Counted from the stretch's first letter, positions 1 through 33,639 are shown. The stretch is 64,000 nt of DNA from Gymnorhina tibicen (GCA_013399875.1 VXAZ01009650.1:277725-341724), one strand, 5' to 3'. Numbers and translations: made by a program. The notes: generated by a model from the letters alone, not told the origin.

Positions 1-3000
1 TACACTCCACCCGCGATCACACCCCCGCGCACACAGACACAGCTCCTGCACATCTGCCCGCCACCCTTCCCCACACGCCCCACGCGTGCTGAACCCGCGG
101 GGGCTTTTGTTTGAGATGACAGTGTTGCACCTAGTGTTGCACCTTCCTGTTCCGGCTCCAAGTGTCAAAACACAGGGATAAACCCGCGGCTCAGGGCTGT
201 GGAGAAACACAGGTATCCTCAGCTGCGATTGTCCTCATATCCCACCCTCTGCTCACAGGGTTTTAAATCCCCGAGTGCCTTTTGGGCATTATCTGGGAGG
301 ATAATGAATAAGGGAGAATTCTTCCCTGCTGCCTACATTGACATATTTTAAGGTCGGGGGAACCCTATAATCAGAGAGCCTAATCTCCCACATGCGACAA
401 GAATTTCTGGGAATACAATTTCCCTCGAAAACAAACCCCAAACAGCTGGTGAAGCTACAATATACACATCAGGAAAGTGATGTAAAATAACAAAGTCAAG
501 ATAAATTCATTCTATCCCTAGGCAAGTGGTTCCAATGCCTAATGACACTAATTTATCTCCAAATTTCAACCACGGGAGCTCACTACACCCCTTCCTCCCT
601 TCCTGCCCAAGAAAACCTTCACTCATTCACATTTAAATGCGGCACCATGTCACAAATCCTCACCAAAATCCCTGTCTCCTTAACAGAGCAATCTGCTATT
701 AAAACAAATGATCCCCTTATTCAGCAGAGAATGAATTTGCTGCTTCACTCAAGTTCCTTTCCAAAAATAGTTTGTTCTTTAGCATGAGGTGTTGGAAAGC
801 TGTTAATCAACATTTATGCCTCTGCAAAAGTACCGATGCCCTGTCCCAGTCTGTGTCAGCGCATCAGCCATCCCGCATCCCAGTGCCATCAGCTAAAACT
901 AGCCCTGGGAAGCACACGCTCCAAAGTCGCCATGACTTCCAGTGCATTAGGGAGATGCTAAATTTACTCCAACCTGCTAATTAATTTAACAACTACTTAG
1001 TCGCGTTTGCGTCGGGATTTAGCCAATACCTTTAAGCCCCACCTCCAGCTCCGTGTCCCTACATCCATTCCCTGCTGATGCCTTGGCAGCCTTTTGTAAC
1101 ACCTGGCATGTCTTTTGATGAACAAGAGCCACAGGCTGTGTGAAGGGAAAGCACCGTTATTCCTCACTTGTGGAACACTGCAGGTGCAGAGGACATTTTT
1201 GAAAATCCATATAAAAGAAAGGTTTCACCTGCTTGCCTTTCTTCTGTTACCACTCTCCCGGTACATCCAGAAGGAACATCTGTCCAAGTCACCTCTGTCA
1301 CACAAGGGCACATCTTGCCAGATCCTGCCACGCCTTGTGCACAACCAACAGGGTTATTTCTGGGAAGTACCAGCACATCTCCAGCACGCTTCAGGCTGGC
1401 AAGGTAGCCCAGGAACTCCAGGGCCACAGACAGACTGGATGGATCTGGATGAGGAGGAAGCCTGAGAAGTAGTAACAACTGGTGATAGGTGATGGGAATT
1501 GGAGACTTTGTTATTGAGAAGGGTGGAGCAGCAGGAGTCAGTGGAAAACCAAGTCCCAGGTGAGAGGGAAGCATTAGTCTGGTCATGACCACATATCCTG
1601 TATTTAAAGGTTTTGTTGGAGGATGTCTCCCAGGGAAGCTTGGAACACTGTTCCTGCTCACAGTCAGAACTAGGTTTCCCGTCTGGTTTCTTCCAAATCT
1701 ATCTTACCTCCTCTTAGCTCCTTATCTTGGGCTCCTTTCTTATCGCCCAAACTTGTCTCAGGTGAAGGGCTTTCCTCACCTGTGCACTCAAGTACAACCC
1801 ATTCCAAGAATGAAGCTGCTGGGGAAGAAATCAAGGACATAACAGAATTCCCAGGGGTTCCTAGGAAGTTAATCTAGTGGAGAGAGGCTCCCTCTGATTC
1901 CCACCATTCCCAGCATAACCCTCTTTTCCACCACTGATCTGGCTTAGCGTTCTCACATCAGAGGTACAAAAATCAGAGGCCAAAAGCAAGAGGAAGATGC
2001 CCGGTAGGAAAAAAACCGGCTCCAGTTCTGAATGGCCTCAGCAGGCACAGGTGATCCCCTCTCCTGTCCCCACCAAGGCTGCTTGAACAGCATGTTTCCA
2101 AGCCAGGCTCCTTAGCTTTGGCTTCAGCCACAGCTCTGTGCCAGCAGAAGCTGTCGATGGCACTGGAAGAGGAGAGCAAAGGGAAGCAGAAGAAAAAAAT
2201 CTGACTGTAAATTAGATGCAGCGCAGGGTGGCTGTGATTTTCAGGACTGCCTAAGGGATTTGGATGACCAATTCCTACTTAATTGGGCATTATAATTTCC
2301 TAGGCAGCCTTGAAAACCTCTGCCAAGACTTAGGAACCGTTCATTCCCATGTCCAGCTCTGGGGAGCAGTCTGTTCTATCCCAACAGACAGTACAAGCTT
2401 CACCTTAATGAAGAAAACTATTTTTGTGCTCCAAGTATTGAGTTTTTGTGATGATATCTCTTTCTAAGCCACCCCTGTGTCCTTGAAGAGATTGTTTCTA
2501 TACTTTGATATTAACTCTAATATTCTTCCATTTCTCATTGATATCTGCAGGTCCTGGATTAAATTTCCTGTATACAGCCTGCTAACAGACTTCCAGCCTT
2601 GTTCCCATCACTTAAAGTACTCTCCCCTGTGCCTGGAGTTAGAATCCCCCCTTGGCACAGCTTTGCCCTTTCGCCTGCTTTTCCACTTGGGCAGTGATTT
2701 TACACTCCAGTTCCTTTTGGATGAACAGCTTGTAAGATTCATGGAACTGGTTTTCTCGCTGAAATATTTCTAGTATCAGTATCTACTGTGATCCTGTGAA
2801 CAGGCTCAAAGCTCAGGTTTTCCCGAGGGATATTATTCCTGGGCATAAATACCAGAGGCCAGGTTAGTCAGCCTCCTGACTCCGTACCTGCCATGAGGAC
2901 CAGGAGTTCCTCCCTGCTGATGCCATTCAGGGCGGTCAGTGCTCCGGTATCTGAACAACTAGCAGAGAATTAACAGCGAGATAACAGATAAAGGAGCTCG

Positions 3001-6000
3001 ACCTCATCCTTGCCAGTTGCTGTGTGAGGGGAACGATGCTGTGCATTACATCTACAGATCATCAGCTGTCATGCCCGTGCCAAATGAAGATAAAATTTGA
3101 GTGCTGCAGCAAGCAGCATGGCTGCTCCTTCCTGTCATGCCTCTATTGCTTTTTCATTTCACAGCAACAACCCCTTTGGATAAGGGCCCTCCTCTGATTT
3201 TGCTAAACGTGACAGGCAAAAAGCTGAGCTGAATTCTCACCTATAATCACTCAATTCTGTTAAAAACCATCAACCTGTACTTCCCAAAGGTCTGCCAGTG
3301 AGCCAGGCTGCAGGATGTCTGTGTGGCTGACGCCTGGCAGCTCTGCAGCACAGGCACACAGTGAGATGCGCCGCCTCGGGAAATCAGCCGGTGCGGCGTG
3401 ATGGAGAAGAGAGCTGCCTGCAGACAGGTCTGCACTCAAAGCGGGAGCACCATGGAAACTGCTGGAGAACAAAGGCGCCACAGAAAGGGTCGGAGCGGCG
3501 AGCCGTGCCAGGACCTGCAAGGAATGTCCGAAAATACTTCTCTGTGCCTGGTGTGTTCACCTCCCAAAGCCGCAGCCCCCGCCACGCAGAGCCAAACTGG
3601 GGCTGCCCAGGGTTTGCAGTGGGCTCTGGGGTTTGCTTCCTCACCTCTGATCAAGAAAATTAGGAATACTGACAAGCAGATTCCGCAGAGGACTGTGTTT
3701 TCTATCTCCAAGGTGATGATGTAAAGTAGGGCAGCCCGCAGGGAATACACAGAAAAAGCATTTACTCTTCAGTAAGGACTGGCAAAGAGCCTACTAGAAG
3801 GGATAATAAGCAGGAGTTAAAAGACATACTTTGCACTCCAGAGGCTCAGGGGCTATTTCAGGGAACTTCCAGCATCTGTTTTTCCCAATTTTGTTTTCAT
3901 CTTCCAAGTGCCAACTGCTGGAGAGGTGTGCTGAGCTCAAGGAAGCCTCAGTCCCACTGGGTATATGGCTACTCTGAGTTGTTCTTCCTTTTAACATCTG
4001 CTGTTAGCCAAATCTTCATCCAGTCAGCTTTAAGACAAGTGCACGGAGTGATACCAGCACATTGCAGCTAAGGGAGTCCCTACTGTACGCTTTTCCTCTA
4101 GTGGTTGTAGTGTACAGCAGGATTCCGACTGTAGCGGGGGAAGCTGACACACCAAGCCCAACATCCATCATCTCCTCTAGCTCAGGAAGAGCTGAAACAC
4201 AAGGTAACTGCAGCTTTTGGTCTAGAAATCCCAATGGAAAACAACAGTATTTACTCCTAAGATGGAGTGGTATTCATAGATCTAGTGGGTTTTCTCCCAC
4301 ATAACATTTGTACGCCCCTGACAAGCACCAGGAAACAACCCCTAGCAATTCCCACACTGCTTGTAATGATGTTGAAAAACCACGGCATGACATTGCCAGT
4401 CCTTTTTCCTCTCCAGTGGCTCTGAGTCTCAGTGACAGATGAATACAAAACAGATGGGACGGTGGCAGAACCTCATCAGATGGACCTGATGGGGCTCAAG
4501 CTGCCCGTGCTATCGCATAGATTAGTGTCACATTATGCTGGGCTTTGTACTTTGATATTGAGAGCCACAGACTGGCTTTAGTCTTTTGTCTTGTCCTGTC
4601 CAAATGTCAAGATCCTCATTTTGATTTTGATATTATGCAGAAGATACACTTTAGAAGCTGCATCTATATTTCTGTGCATCAACTTTCTGTGCTAAGCTTT
4701 GAAATAGCAGAAGAGGCTCTTGTGCTGCATGAAAAGGCTTCTTGAATTGCTGCATTTAAAAAATCAGACCAAAAAACTCTACGCAAGTATTTGGTCTCGC
4801 TAGATTTTTGTCATGCATGCTTCTCAGATTGCTATTATCTCATGTAATTATTTAATAGCCATATTAATTTGGAAATATCTGTATTTGGCCACAGCAACAC
4901 ATCTGACATGTCCACTCAGTCCAAGAGATCCCTGCGAGCCGTTTGAGAGCATCTACAGCAGAGCCATCTCACTGAAAAATAACATCTCTTCTCTCTGACA
5001 TAATTGCTCCTTGCCTTTTCCACAGCAGACCCGGGATGTTCCCCAGAGACACTCACTGCAGTCACACAACAGAGTCAGATTGCTGAGGCCACGATTATCA
5101 GTCAGCCTCTCCATGGCCCGTGGCTGTGCGTGCAGCTCCCTGCACAAGGGTCTGTCCTGCCTTTGCATAGAGCCACCGTCATGTCCTTCTCAGGAAACAT
5201 CGTGGTGTGCTAGGAGAGGTGAAGGCCAAAAACCTGGAAAGCTCATTTCATTGGGAAGCAGACTTGCTTGGTCAAGCTGGTGTTGTCAGATGGGTCCGGC
5301 GGGTCGGCTCCTCTCGGCAGGCTTCCGGTCTGCCTTTAGGCATGATGCAAACCCCACGAGAACAGCTCCCCTGTGGCATGTTGTCACTTCTCATCCCCAT
5401 CACAGCTAAAGCCAGACAGTGCTGAGACATGAAGAAAAAAACTGGTTTTAAAATTAACCCTTTGAATGTGGGTCAGGACCTCTCTGGATGAGGCAGCCAT
5501 GGAGATTTGGAAAAGCCAAAATCAGAACCACCGTGGTGAGACAGGTTAATGAACACCTGCCCACACAGCAGGACACACTGTCTGCCATCCAGCAGCCTTC
5601 CCACTGGGAGAGTGGAGAGGGAGAACATTTTCTGGGCAAGCTGTCTCTTCCCAGTGCAGAATGCCAGCAGAACAGTTACAGAAATACTCCCCTTCTCCCT
5701 GCCTCCCCCACCACCAGCTTCACCAGGAATAGCTCCATTTCCCCCCATAAAGTGCCACCTCACACCCAAAGGACAAGTTATCCTCTTCGTATACCATGTG
5801 ACCATGCTCAGCATTAGCTCTCACAGCCATACCTCCACATTGTGAAAGCTCCAGCCACCCCTTTCCAATAAAAACACCTCAGGAAGCTCCCCAAGGAAAG
5901 GCTCTCTCTTCTGCATGCACCACTCAGCTACCAGTTGCTTTAATCCGTTTGAATTTCCCTTAAAATCATTGCTTTTGCACAACAAAAGAAATTATATTCA

Positions 6001-9000
6001 TGTATATATATTTATATACACATAATTTAGGACAAAATAAACGTGGAGCTCCCAACCAACAAAGCAAGACAGTAGGAGTTCAAAAGAGATTGCAACCCAG
6101 CAAGAAGCTACGTGCCCCATGGTAAAGCACTCGGACAACAAATGCGATGTAAAATACAGCACAGGAGTGGTAATCAGGGCACCTGAAACACGGGAGATGG
6201 TGCCAAATTCAGGCTTAAAAGCTGCAAAGTGGCTCTGCGTGCGTCTCCCTGCTGGAAGCTGCGGATGACCCGCTCTCCACTGCAGCTGTACCTATATTTA
6301 GTTGTACTGAGGGAAAGAGGTGGCTATAGAAATACATCTATAGCTGCAGCCTAAACCCAATTAGGTTACACAGCTGCACGTTTCAACACCCAAACAACTT
6401 TCAATATTTTGCCTTGATTCTAATCATGTTGTTCTGGTTTTTCCATCGGTGTAAGAGCGTGGCAAAAGGACACGGATCAGAGCTGGAGAGTTTCAGACAT
6501 GCTGGTGGGTAAGGAGGTGATGAGAGTTGGAAGGAAAGGGGTTCGCCTTTAATCCTGGCAGTCAGTAGCAAAGAGAGAAGGAATAGGCATAAAAGGAAGA
6601 CAGTAAAGGGAAAGGAAGACTGTGTGAATAAATAAGAAAAGGGAAATTAATTTCATCTTGCTTAGTTTTTTCAAGAAACTGTGTTTTTTCCACAGTTCTG
6701 CTTTTACATCAAAAATTACTTTGATGCATACACAGACCTGGACCAATGGTCAAGTACACTTTGTGCACATGGAAAAGGCTTTCTAGGCTAAACCGTGCAA
6801 GAAGCTACCCATTGAGGCACCAGACATGATGGGCAAGACCTGAGGGAGCGGCTCTATTCCCAAAATACTCACCAAACCAACACTATACAAAGCACCAGGT
6901 AACAAAAAGCCACTTTTTGTAACAGAACAATGTTTCAATGTGTAACAAGTAAGGGAAACAGAAGCACCAGCCATGGTGGAGGGCGGGAACAAAAGAAGGA
7001 ATAAAATTGCATGAGGCACGCAGGTAAAAAGGTATACAACCATATCGGCTCCATACATCATTCAGGGGGTAGGAGAAATGGACCATTCTTCTTTCCCAAA
7101 ATAAAAGTACGCAGCTTCATCCCCGGGATAGCCCAGCTGTCCCCGGCACTGTTTGTGCCTCCAGCCCAGGACAGCTGGAGCAGCTTTGCCCTCTGCTGGT
7201 CCCTGGAGGGCCCTCAGCCCAGCCCGGGCAGGAGCCTCCCTGTCCCACAGACACCTTCCGAGGCTGCCACTCTCTCACCCCCGGCCTTCCCAGGCCGTTA
7301 GAGCAAGGATTAGATACAGCAAGGGACTTCAGGAGTTGTCAGCTTAGTCAGGGTAGTGACACCTCAGAGGGAATAAAAAGTCTGGAAAAAGAGTAAAAAA
7401 AACCCAAAACCCTCTAAATATGATGGAGCTGAAGTCCCTGCTCCAGCCCAGAATGATAAAAGGGGTAGTTAAACAGCATTAATTAAATCACACCATACTG
7501 GAAGGCGTTTCCCACCAGACTCTGACTCCTCACTGCATTCCAAGGGTTTTCTTCTGCACAAATCACCAGGGTTGCACACTGCAAGGAAACATTTTGAAAC
7601 AGCATTCCCGGCAACCAGCTGCCTCCACGGGCTGCCCAGGGCCAGGGAAGAGAGACCCCAGGTAGTCCCCTGTGCCCACAGAGACACCAGCCACTCCCCA
7701 GTGCCAGAGCTGGTTCGTCCCTTCCCTTCACCCCTCTCCCACATGTTTTCCTTCTTCAGGAGTTTGTTTGGTTCCACTCAGAATGCTGCAAGGCGAGAAA
7801 AGCACTGCAGTGTTTGTCCAGCACAAAATCAGTCACCGTGGCAACGGCCAGCAAAGCTTTCCCAGCTTCTCCTACTTCTTTTTCTCCTGGTTTTGCCGGG
7901 ATTGGTGTGACTTGGGTGACAGCTCCAAGTGCCAAGTATGCCGTCAGCACCAGTCCCGGCAAAGGCAGGGATGAATACAAGAGCTGGCCTGGCTGTGCTG
8001 TAAACTACGGGAAACTTGTGTGCTGCCAAGTCCCCTGGGAGCTGGCAACTTCCTGACGCCATCCACAGCAAACCCATCACTTGTAGGTAACATAACTGCA
8101 TTACTGCCTCACTCAGGCAATCTCAAAGTCACCCAAGCATACCTGATCTAATTATTTTTCCAGCACTCAGCGGCATTATTCCCATGATTTAATCCTGCCC
8201 GGGATCATTAGACACCACGGTACCGTTAGGAAAGCAATTATGACACTGACCTATGTTTTCAGGGAGCTGGGCAGGCAAGTAAGTGCCTTTGTCATCTATC
8301 AGAAGGTAATTTTCTAATGTGATTTAGAGCCTCTCTAGAAAAAGATAATTTACTTACCTGCTGGCTTTCAAGGATGCCTTCAAGTCTGATTTAAACCAGG
8401 GTACAGTGAATAACTTAGGGGGAAAAAACTCCCAAAACACAAGTATAAGCTGTGTAAAATAAACCAGGCAGAACAGGCTTGCTCCACGTGATGGTAGGAT
8501 GAGGACAGCCAGACAAACATTAACCAAAGGTGCAAAATCAAGTGTAAAAAGGCTTTTCCACACTGCAGGGATAGGTAGAAGGGACAGTGGGGTACCAGCA
8601 TCATGCTGTGAGTGGGATACTGTGCTGAGTGGGGGCCACTGGCTACCGAAAACTGGCAGGTCCAGTAATCCTGGAATATTAGGCATGTGTTCCGCTAAAA
8701 CCAGTCCTGCTGCTGCCATGCAAACTCATGGAAGAGAGGTAAAAATATGAGTGCTAAAAATAATTTCCCACTCAGCCCCGTGCTGGGTCACAAAGAGCAG
8801 AATCAATGCTGGGTTCTGCTCCAGGCAGATGGATGGTAATGTAATGATGTTATTTCAAAACACTCAGTCCGGGGAGACAGAAAAATCAGCAACAAGAAAG
8901 GAGCACTCCAAGGTTAAGAATTCCTATAATGTTACAGTATCATCCTGAATTTTTAAATAAAATGTGTTTCTTGGGGAAAAAGAAAGGAAAATGTCAGTGT

Positions 9001-10400
9001 GGGAAGTTCCTAGAGGTCTAACAAAGTTCCTTTAGGGATGCAGTTCTTGGGCTGGTAAAACTCAACAGCTGGATGGGGAAGGACAACAGCAGCAGCAATT
9101 AACTGTCACGTGCGCTTAAAGAAAAAATACACAAACCATTCTGGCACACTTGAGAATCCAAGCTTCTTTTGTAAAAACATCTAGGCCATCCTCTCCATTC
9201 CTGACTTCTGAATTAAGTGGCAAAAATTCTGTTATTAACTTCTTCAGGAAGTGTTAAACACTGACTGACCTTCCCTGCTGGAGCAGATTGCTGCACTAGT
9301 TTGGAAAAGCAGAAAAAGAAAACTGATGTTTAAGTGTAAGGAATTAACCTGCATAAATATGGAAAGATACAGAAGGGTGGCTTCTACGTGTTCAGGTTAG
9401 GAATTATTAATATAAGAGCAAAACTCCCCAACTCATGCTTTTGCAGTTCTGTTCCACTCTCCACCAAACATAAAAAGTCTGAATCATTTATGATCTGAAT
9501 TATTTATAACACAGATATATTTTTAACTTAAATGAATTTCAGCAGCAAAATCCCAAGCATTTTACCCAGGGTAGGCTGTGGGGTTTGTTTTTTCCCTTCA
9601 CATCACAAAGGGAAAAAGGAAAAAAAAAAAAAACAACCCTCCTGTCTTTCAGGCTGGATGCCTAGAAGACATCAGGTGATCCATTTTTTTCACAGTTAGG
9701 TATGAAAACTCCTCTCTGCTGAGTCACCCAATCTCTCACCTAGGATAAGAGAGGAGCTAAAGATTAAATAATAATAAATAAAAAAATGCTGCAACTGGAC
9801 CAAACAGGAATACTGCAGGAGTGCCTGGCACACAGGTTAGTTCCAGCCTTCCCCCACTTTTCCCCTGCAGCCCCTCTGGGAGGAATCCTCCATGGACCAT
9901 TCCCAAGAACCATCAGCAAGCTCTTCCCCTCCAGCCCTGAAAGCTGGTCCCTTATCTTGCACTTTTCCCCTCCCTATTCTTGCTATCTTCACTCTGATCA
10001 CTGCTATTCTCTCTCCATTCAATCCTGCCCCACCAGCAGACTTAGTCACACAGAAGTGAAACCTCGTGGAGAATTCCAATTTCACATTTAATTTTCTTTA
10101 AACTTTTTAAATTGCCAGGCCCCCGTGAAATAATTGAAAGCCATTAAAATCACCATCCTAACTTGTGAACTACACAACTTGAACACTTATCTGCAAGTGA
10201 GTAACCAGATGTACCAAAGATATTCTTATTTCTTCTTCTGAAGATTCTTCTAAAAAATAAAAAAAGTCTAAATTCAGTTTAGTGTGTATTTACACAAGTA
10301 AATTTCCTTCCAGACTCCTCAATAGCAGATGTCCTGTCAGCCCTACCCACTTGAAAATAACAGAAGATTATTCTCCTCTATTTTGAAACAGCTTGATGGA
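1..10400. other. Intergenic region downstream of LARP7, no gene supported
   Basis: Open frames here are short (about 140 codons at most), overlap on both strands and lack splice-site or family support. The stretch is ordinary unique-looking DNA with small low-complexity spots: an AT-rich patch near 5990-6030, a G+C-richer patch near 7120-7300, and an A-run near 9619-9634. In other vertebrates the next gene on this side of LARP7 is ANK2. I see no ankyrin-type exon here. Confidence 0.6.
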
Positions 10401-10511
10401 CTAAAAAGAGGCCTAGAGGGGTTTTATATAGCATTAAACACTTTTATTATTTATAGTCTCATAAAAAGCAAATGGAAGAATTAGAGATACACAACTGAAA
10501 TTCTCAAGCAT

Positions 10512-10517
10512 TTTATT
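10512..10517 (-). terminator. LARP7: Candidate LARP7 polyadenylation signal
   Basis: AATAAA on the minus strand lies about 410 bases after the LARP7 stop codon. A second copy is at 10442-10447. Between the stop and these signals the assembly has a 21-base gap and a long homopolymer, so the true 3' UTR length is uncertain. Confidence 0.45.
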
Positions 10518-10574
10518 TTATAACCTAGTGTATAAAACTTCAACATACAAAAACAAAAAAGCAAAACAAACAAA

Positions 10575-10595
10575 NNNNNNNNNNNNNNNNNNNNN

Positions 10596-10657
<62 letters not shown>
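10575..10657. repeat. Assembly gap next to a 62-base A run
   Basis: There are 21 N bases (10575-10595) followed by an uninterrupted A run to 10657, then G and more A. On the LARP7 sense strand this is an oligo(U) run in the 3' UTR. Such a homopolymer is a typical cause of a small gap, and its length should not be trusted. Confidence 0.9.
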
Positions 10658-10659
<2 letters not shown>

Positions 10660-10927
10660 AAAAAAATCCCAACGAACTGGAAGTGAACTAAAGGAAGATC
10701 TCATAATACACATGTTCCAAAAAGCTTTACCTAAGGGCTCAGAAGCAGTAAACATTCAGCCTATTAAAAACGGGATTCAGAACCAATCTTCACACCTGCA
10801 GTCTGCAGAGTTATGGATCCAAGGGCCCGGGTTTAGTTGCTGTAAGCAGTGGTGGTTGTGAGGGCTGGTTTTGGTTGCTTTGTTTGGAATACCTACAGTT
10901 CACTTCCAAGCTCACCATCAAGCCTGG

Positions 10928-29968
<19,041 letters not shown>

Positions 29969-29969
29969 T

Positions 29970-32900
29970 CTGTCAAATGAGAGGTAAACATAATCTCAAA
30001 AAGAACAAAAGTCTTATTTCAAGGAGTAAATGTTCTGGTTTAATCTTCTGCCTTGTTACCAGAAAAGCAAGTTACTCACGGAAAGGAGTCCACAACAACT
30101 GAAGCTGAAAAACAGGTAATTTCCCTCCTCAGAAACACATTTTTCTAAGAATTGAAAAGATAGATCATTTTTTCTCCACTTCCCCTAACTCCCAGTACAA
30201 GCCATTAGAAAGAACACACACAAAACCCAGGAGCACTACACACTTCAGAAACTAACCTTGATCATGGCAGATGTGGTAACAGTAAGGTTTGTTTTTAGAA
30301 AATTGTCTTTATTATGTCAAAAATGCAAACCACTCACTCCGACATCTGCCAAGGCCCTGCCCAAGAGCAGTAATTCAATAAAGTGTCTCTGATTTTAATG
30401 GCAAACCAAGGTCTGTCAGAACTCCAGAATCAGGCCCCTGAAAAATAAACACTAACTAGAAGCAAGTGACTTAATACACAGATTCATCTTGAAAAATATA
30501 AAACCTTTTTAATGCATCAATTCATCTCTTTTGTTCACATTTCAATTCGCTGCAGCTGAACACTGCCAGTCACCACTTCAGTACCTCATTTCACACGAGC
30601 AAAACAAAGCAATGCTACCAGAAGCAGACAGCTTTTGGAAAATTAAATTAACACAAAAATTAAAGTAATTAATGTCGCAATCACCATATGAAAGAGTTCT
30701 CAGCTCTCTGCCAAGGCAGCAGAGAGCTCAGCCATCAGAGAGGAAGCCCACCTCGACAACAGGATGGCAAAATGGAAATGGTCTCCAAATTATTGTGCAA
30801 ATCAGGCTTCCTCAGCCGGAGATCAGTTTCTCCCCCGCTGTGAGCTGACGACTCAAGATAGTGAAAGGTCAGCAGTTACCTTGGAAAGATAAGCCAGGTA
30901 AAACTGCTCAGCAAGTTCAAGCTCCACTCAAGCCCTTCCGCAAGTTTTTTATATTAATAACCAGCAGCTGCTTAGCTGAGGGCTATACGGCGGTGCATCA
31001 CAAACGTAAAACGTCATTATGAGATATTTGTAGTGGCTGAACCACACCAACATATTAGTGTGGCTCGTGGACAGCACAGCTCTGTTTTAAGACGCATTTT
31101 GAGTCCCTCAGCTCTGGGACTTCCTTCCCAGAAGAGGGGTTCTCATTCAAGCTAGAAGAAAAACAGCTGCAAGCTGCATTCCGGGCTTCCCCTTCACTTT
31201 GTGCTTTAGAAAGGAAGCTTTGAGAAAATGACTTTGTATTTCAAGCTTCTCCAGAGTCAGAGCAAATATCAACTATTAATATGTACACGAATATCCAGGT
31301 AATTAATGTAGCACTCTCCATATGCCCGGGTGTAAGGCAGTCTGTATTTTTCACATGTCAACTCTCACAACTGCCAGCACTACTCTGATAAACAATTAAA
31401 ATCAGAGCAGAGCAAAAGCAGGCTCAAAACTTCACACTGATAAAGCAAAAGATCTCCTTTAAAGAAATAAAATCGCAGTGCCTCTGTGTGCCAGAGTGAA
31501 ACCAGGAAAAGGAGGGATAATTAAACATGGGGAAGGAACTTCAGGAAAGCAACGATAATGTAAATCAAAATAACACAGCTCCAAACCCATCTGTAGAAAC
31601 TTATCTAGGCTCGATAAAAATTAAAGATGTCCCTGCTAATCCATATCCACCCCCACTTTCAATTATTATCAACATCTAGAAAACATAATAAAATTCAACA
31701 GTAATCCAAGGTCTGGAAAAAACAGGGTGCAGATATAAAATATACTTTATTCTTTCAAGCACTGATGCAAATGTTTGTTGGCTTGGGGCATTTTAAAAAG
31801 TAAAACGGGGCAATAGGGGATGAGGGAGAAAAAAGAAAAATTGAAAACACTTTATATACTATGAAAATGTTTTTGTATAGTCAGTGGCAGCCCTAGGCAC
31901 GTACTGCAGAATAAAAGCAAGTATTCAGCAAACCTGAAACTACTTAAAAAGACACATCCTGTAACAGTTTTACACCAATACAGACACAAGCAGAGCTGCA
32001 GCAGTGAAGTTCCTGCCCTGCCCTGAAACTTCTCTCTATGCAAAGTGAGGTAACAAACGACAGGAATTAATACACGGGGGCCAGCACAATCTTCTTAATC
32101 CAAAACCAGAGAACCTTCTTCTTTTCCCCTCCCATTTTAAGCAATGAAACAAATACATCGTTTTAAACGCAGTTTTAAGGTACGAGTGTGCCCACAAACA
32201 GAATAAGCTTTGCTTCCATTGACAGTGATGAGTGTTAAGGCTATTCCCACACACAGGGAGATCCCTGTGTGTCAGTTGTGCACTTCCCTCTGTCATCTCA
32301 GGAGGTGCAAAGTGGATTTATTTGTGTTCAAGACTGGATATGGGACTTAGTGCCATGGTCTGGTTGACAAGGCGGTGATCGGTCAAAGGTTGGACTCCAT
32401 CTCAGAGGTCTTTTCCAACATAAGCGATTCTGTGGTTATAATTAAAATATATGCCAGCACCAGACTCTGATTAGGTGGATTCACCTGTATGACACCAAAA
32501 GGGCAGCCCAGCTCTTTCGCCTCACAATATCTCACCCTCAAGTAACACAGCTGAATTTTATGACCTGAGAACTAATTTCTGGTTCTTCCCTATTGGGAAA
32601 ACCAGATGATTAAAGAACTGAAAAAGCAGAAGAGCTGCTGGAGGGAAGCAACAGGAATAAGTACTTGGAAGCAGAGTGGAGGTGGTTACAAAAGCCAAGC
32701 ACTCTGCTGCTCTGGTAGCTGCTGCCCTAGACAAGGAACACTGAAAAACCGTAGGACAACCTCACCTTCTTTACCATTCAAACAAGGGGCAGACCACAAC
32801 GTGACACAGATTTTTCTAGCTCTGACTTACCCTGAGAAGCCTGACCACCATACATTTATCACTGCACAGGTACTGACCACTGCAGGTGCTGCTGCTGTAG

Positions 32901-33392
32901 CGATTCACAGATCTTACAGACAGAACATTAATAAACAAAACAAGCAGAGACTAGCCCTAAGTCTGTAGCTCCATACAGGCCCCCTCAGCACGAGTCCCTC
33001 GGCCCCAACACGAGGCGTCAAGGCATGACCCCACGCAGAAGAGTCACCTGTGCATCACTTGCGGGCAAAACCACCTCAGCGCCCCGGGGCGGTGACGAGC
33101 CCTCAGGAAGGCGCCACACGCGTCGGGAGCAGCGGGCACCGGGAGAGGAGGATGCCCGGGGCGGGCAAAGGACGGGCCAGGGTTACAGTGTGATGCCGGC
33201 AGGGAGCGATGACCTGAGGGGACCGACGCCACCCCCCCGCCCCGGCCGTGAGGGGAGCGCGAGGGAGGGGGGGGGGCGAGGGGGGAAGCTGCGCGCGGGC
33301 GGCGGGAAAGCCGCGGAGGGGACGACAGCGCCCCCTGTCTGCGCCGCCGCCGCTACAACCGGCAAACCCACAGCCCCTCCCCGGCCACTGAC
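29970..33392 (-). other. LARP7: LARP7 intron 1
   Basis: The intron runs from the donor at 33392-33391 (GGCAG|GTCAGT) to the acceptor before 29969. No further coding exon is seen inside it. It contains one CR1-like fragment (32335-32440). Confidence 0.7.
32335..32440 (+). mobile_element. CR1-type LINE 3' end fragment
   Basis: The phrases GGTCAAAGGTTGGACTCCAT, TCAGAGGTCTTTTCCAACA and GATTCTGTGG are the recurrent 3' end of avian CR1-like retroposons. The fragment is 5'-truncated and lies in LARP7 intron 1. Confidence 0.6.
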
Positions 33393-33475
33393 CTGCCGCC
33401 GCGGCGACACCGGTTCGGCTCCGCCCGGCCCGTCGGCGGCTCAGGCTCCACCACCGTCCTCGTCGGTCCCGGCGC
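33393..33475 (-). other. LARP7: LARP7 non-coding exon 1 (approximate)
   Basis: A good donor (GGCAG|GTCAGT, junction at 33393/33392) lies in the CpG island in LARP7 orientation, just upstream of the coding exons. The transcription start is not defined by sequence, so the upper bound is a guess. Splicing to 29969 gives the 5' UTR and a Kozak-like context with A at -3 for the first ATG. Confidence 0.5.
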
Positions 33476-33639
33476 GACGCGCTACCCGCTCCCCCCCTTT
33501 CCAAAGGGGGAAAAAAAAAAAAGCCCCGCGGCGGCGCCCGCGCGTGCGCGGCGGCGTCGGGGGCGCGCCTGACTTAGGGCGCACGTGACTTCCTCCTCGC
33601 GGGGTGTCGCGGCGTCGTGACGTCACCCGGGGCGCTGCG

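Noticed and set aside
542..9000. Many 60-140 codon frames in the left intergenic region
   Set aside because: Chance frames: no codon bias, no splice partners, no family match.
10481..10755. Poly-Phe open frames
   Set aside because: Translation of the homopolymer A/T run and gap in the LARP7 3' UTR.
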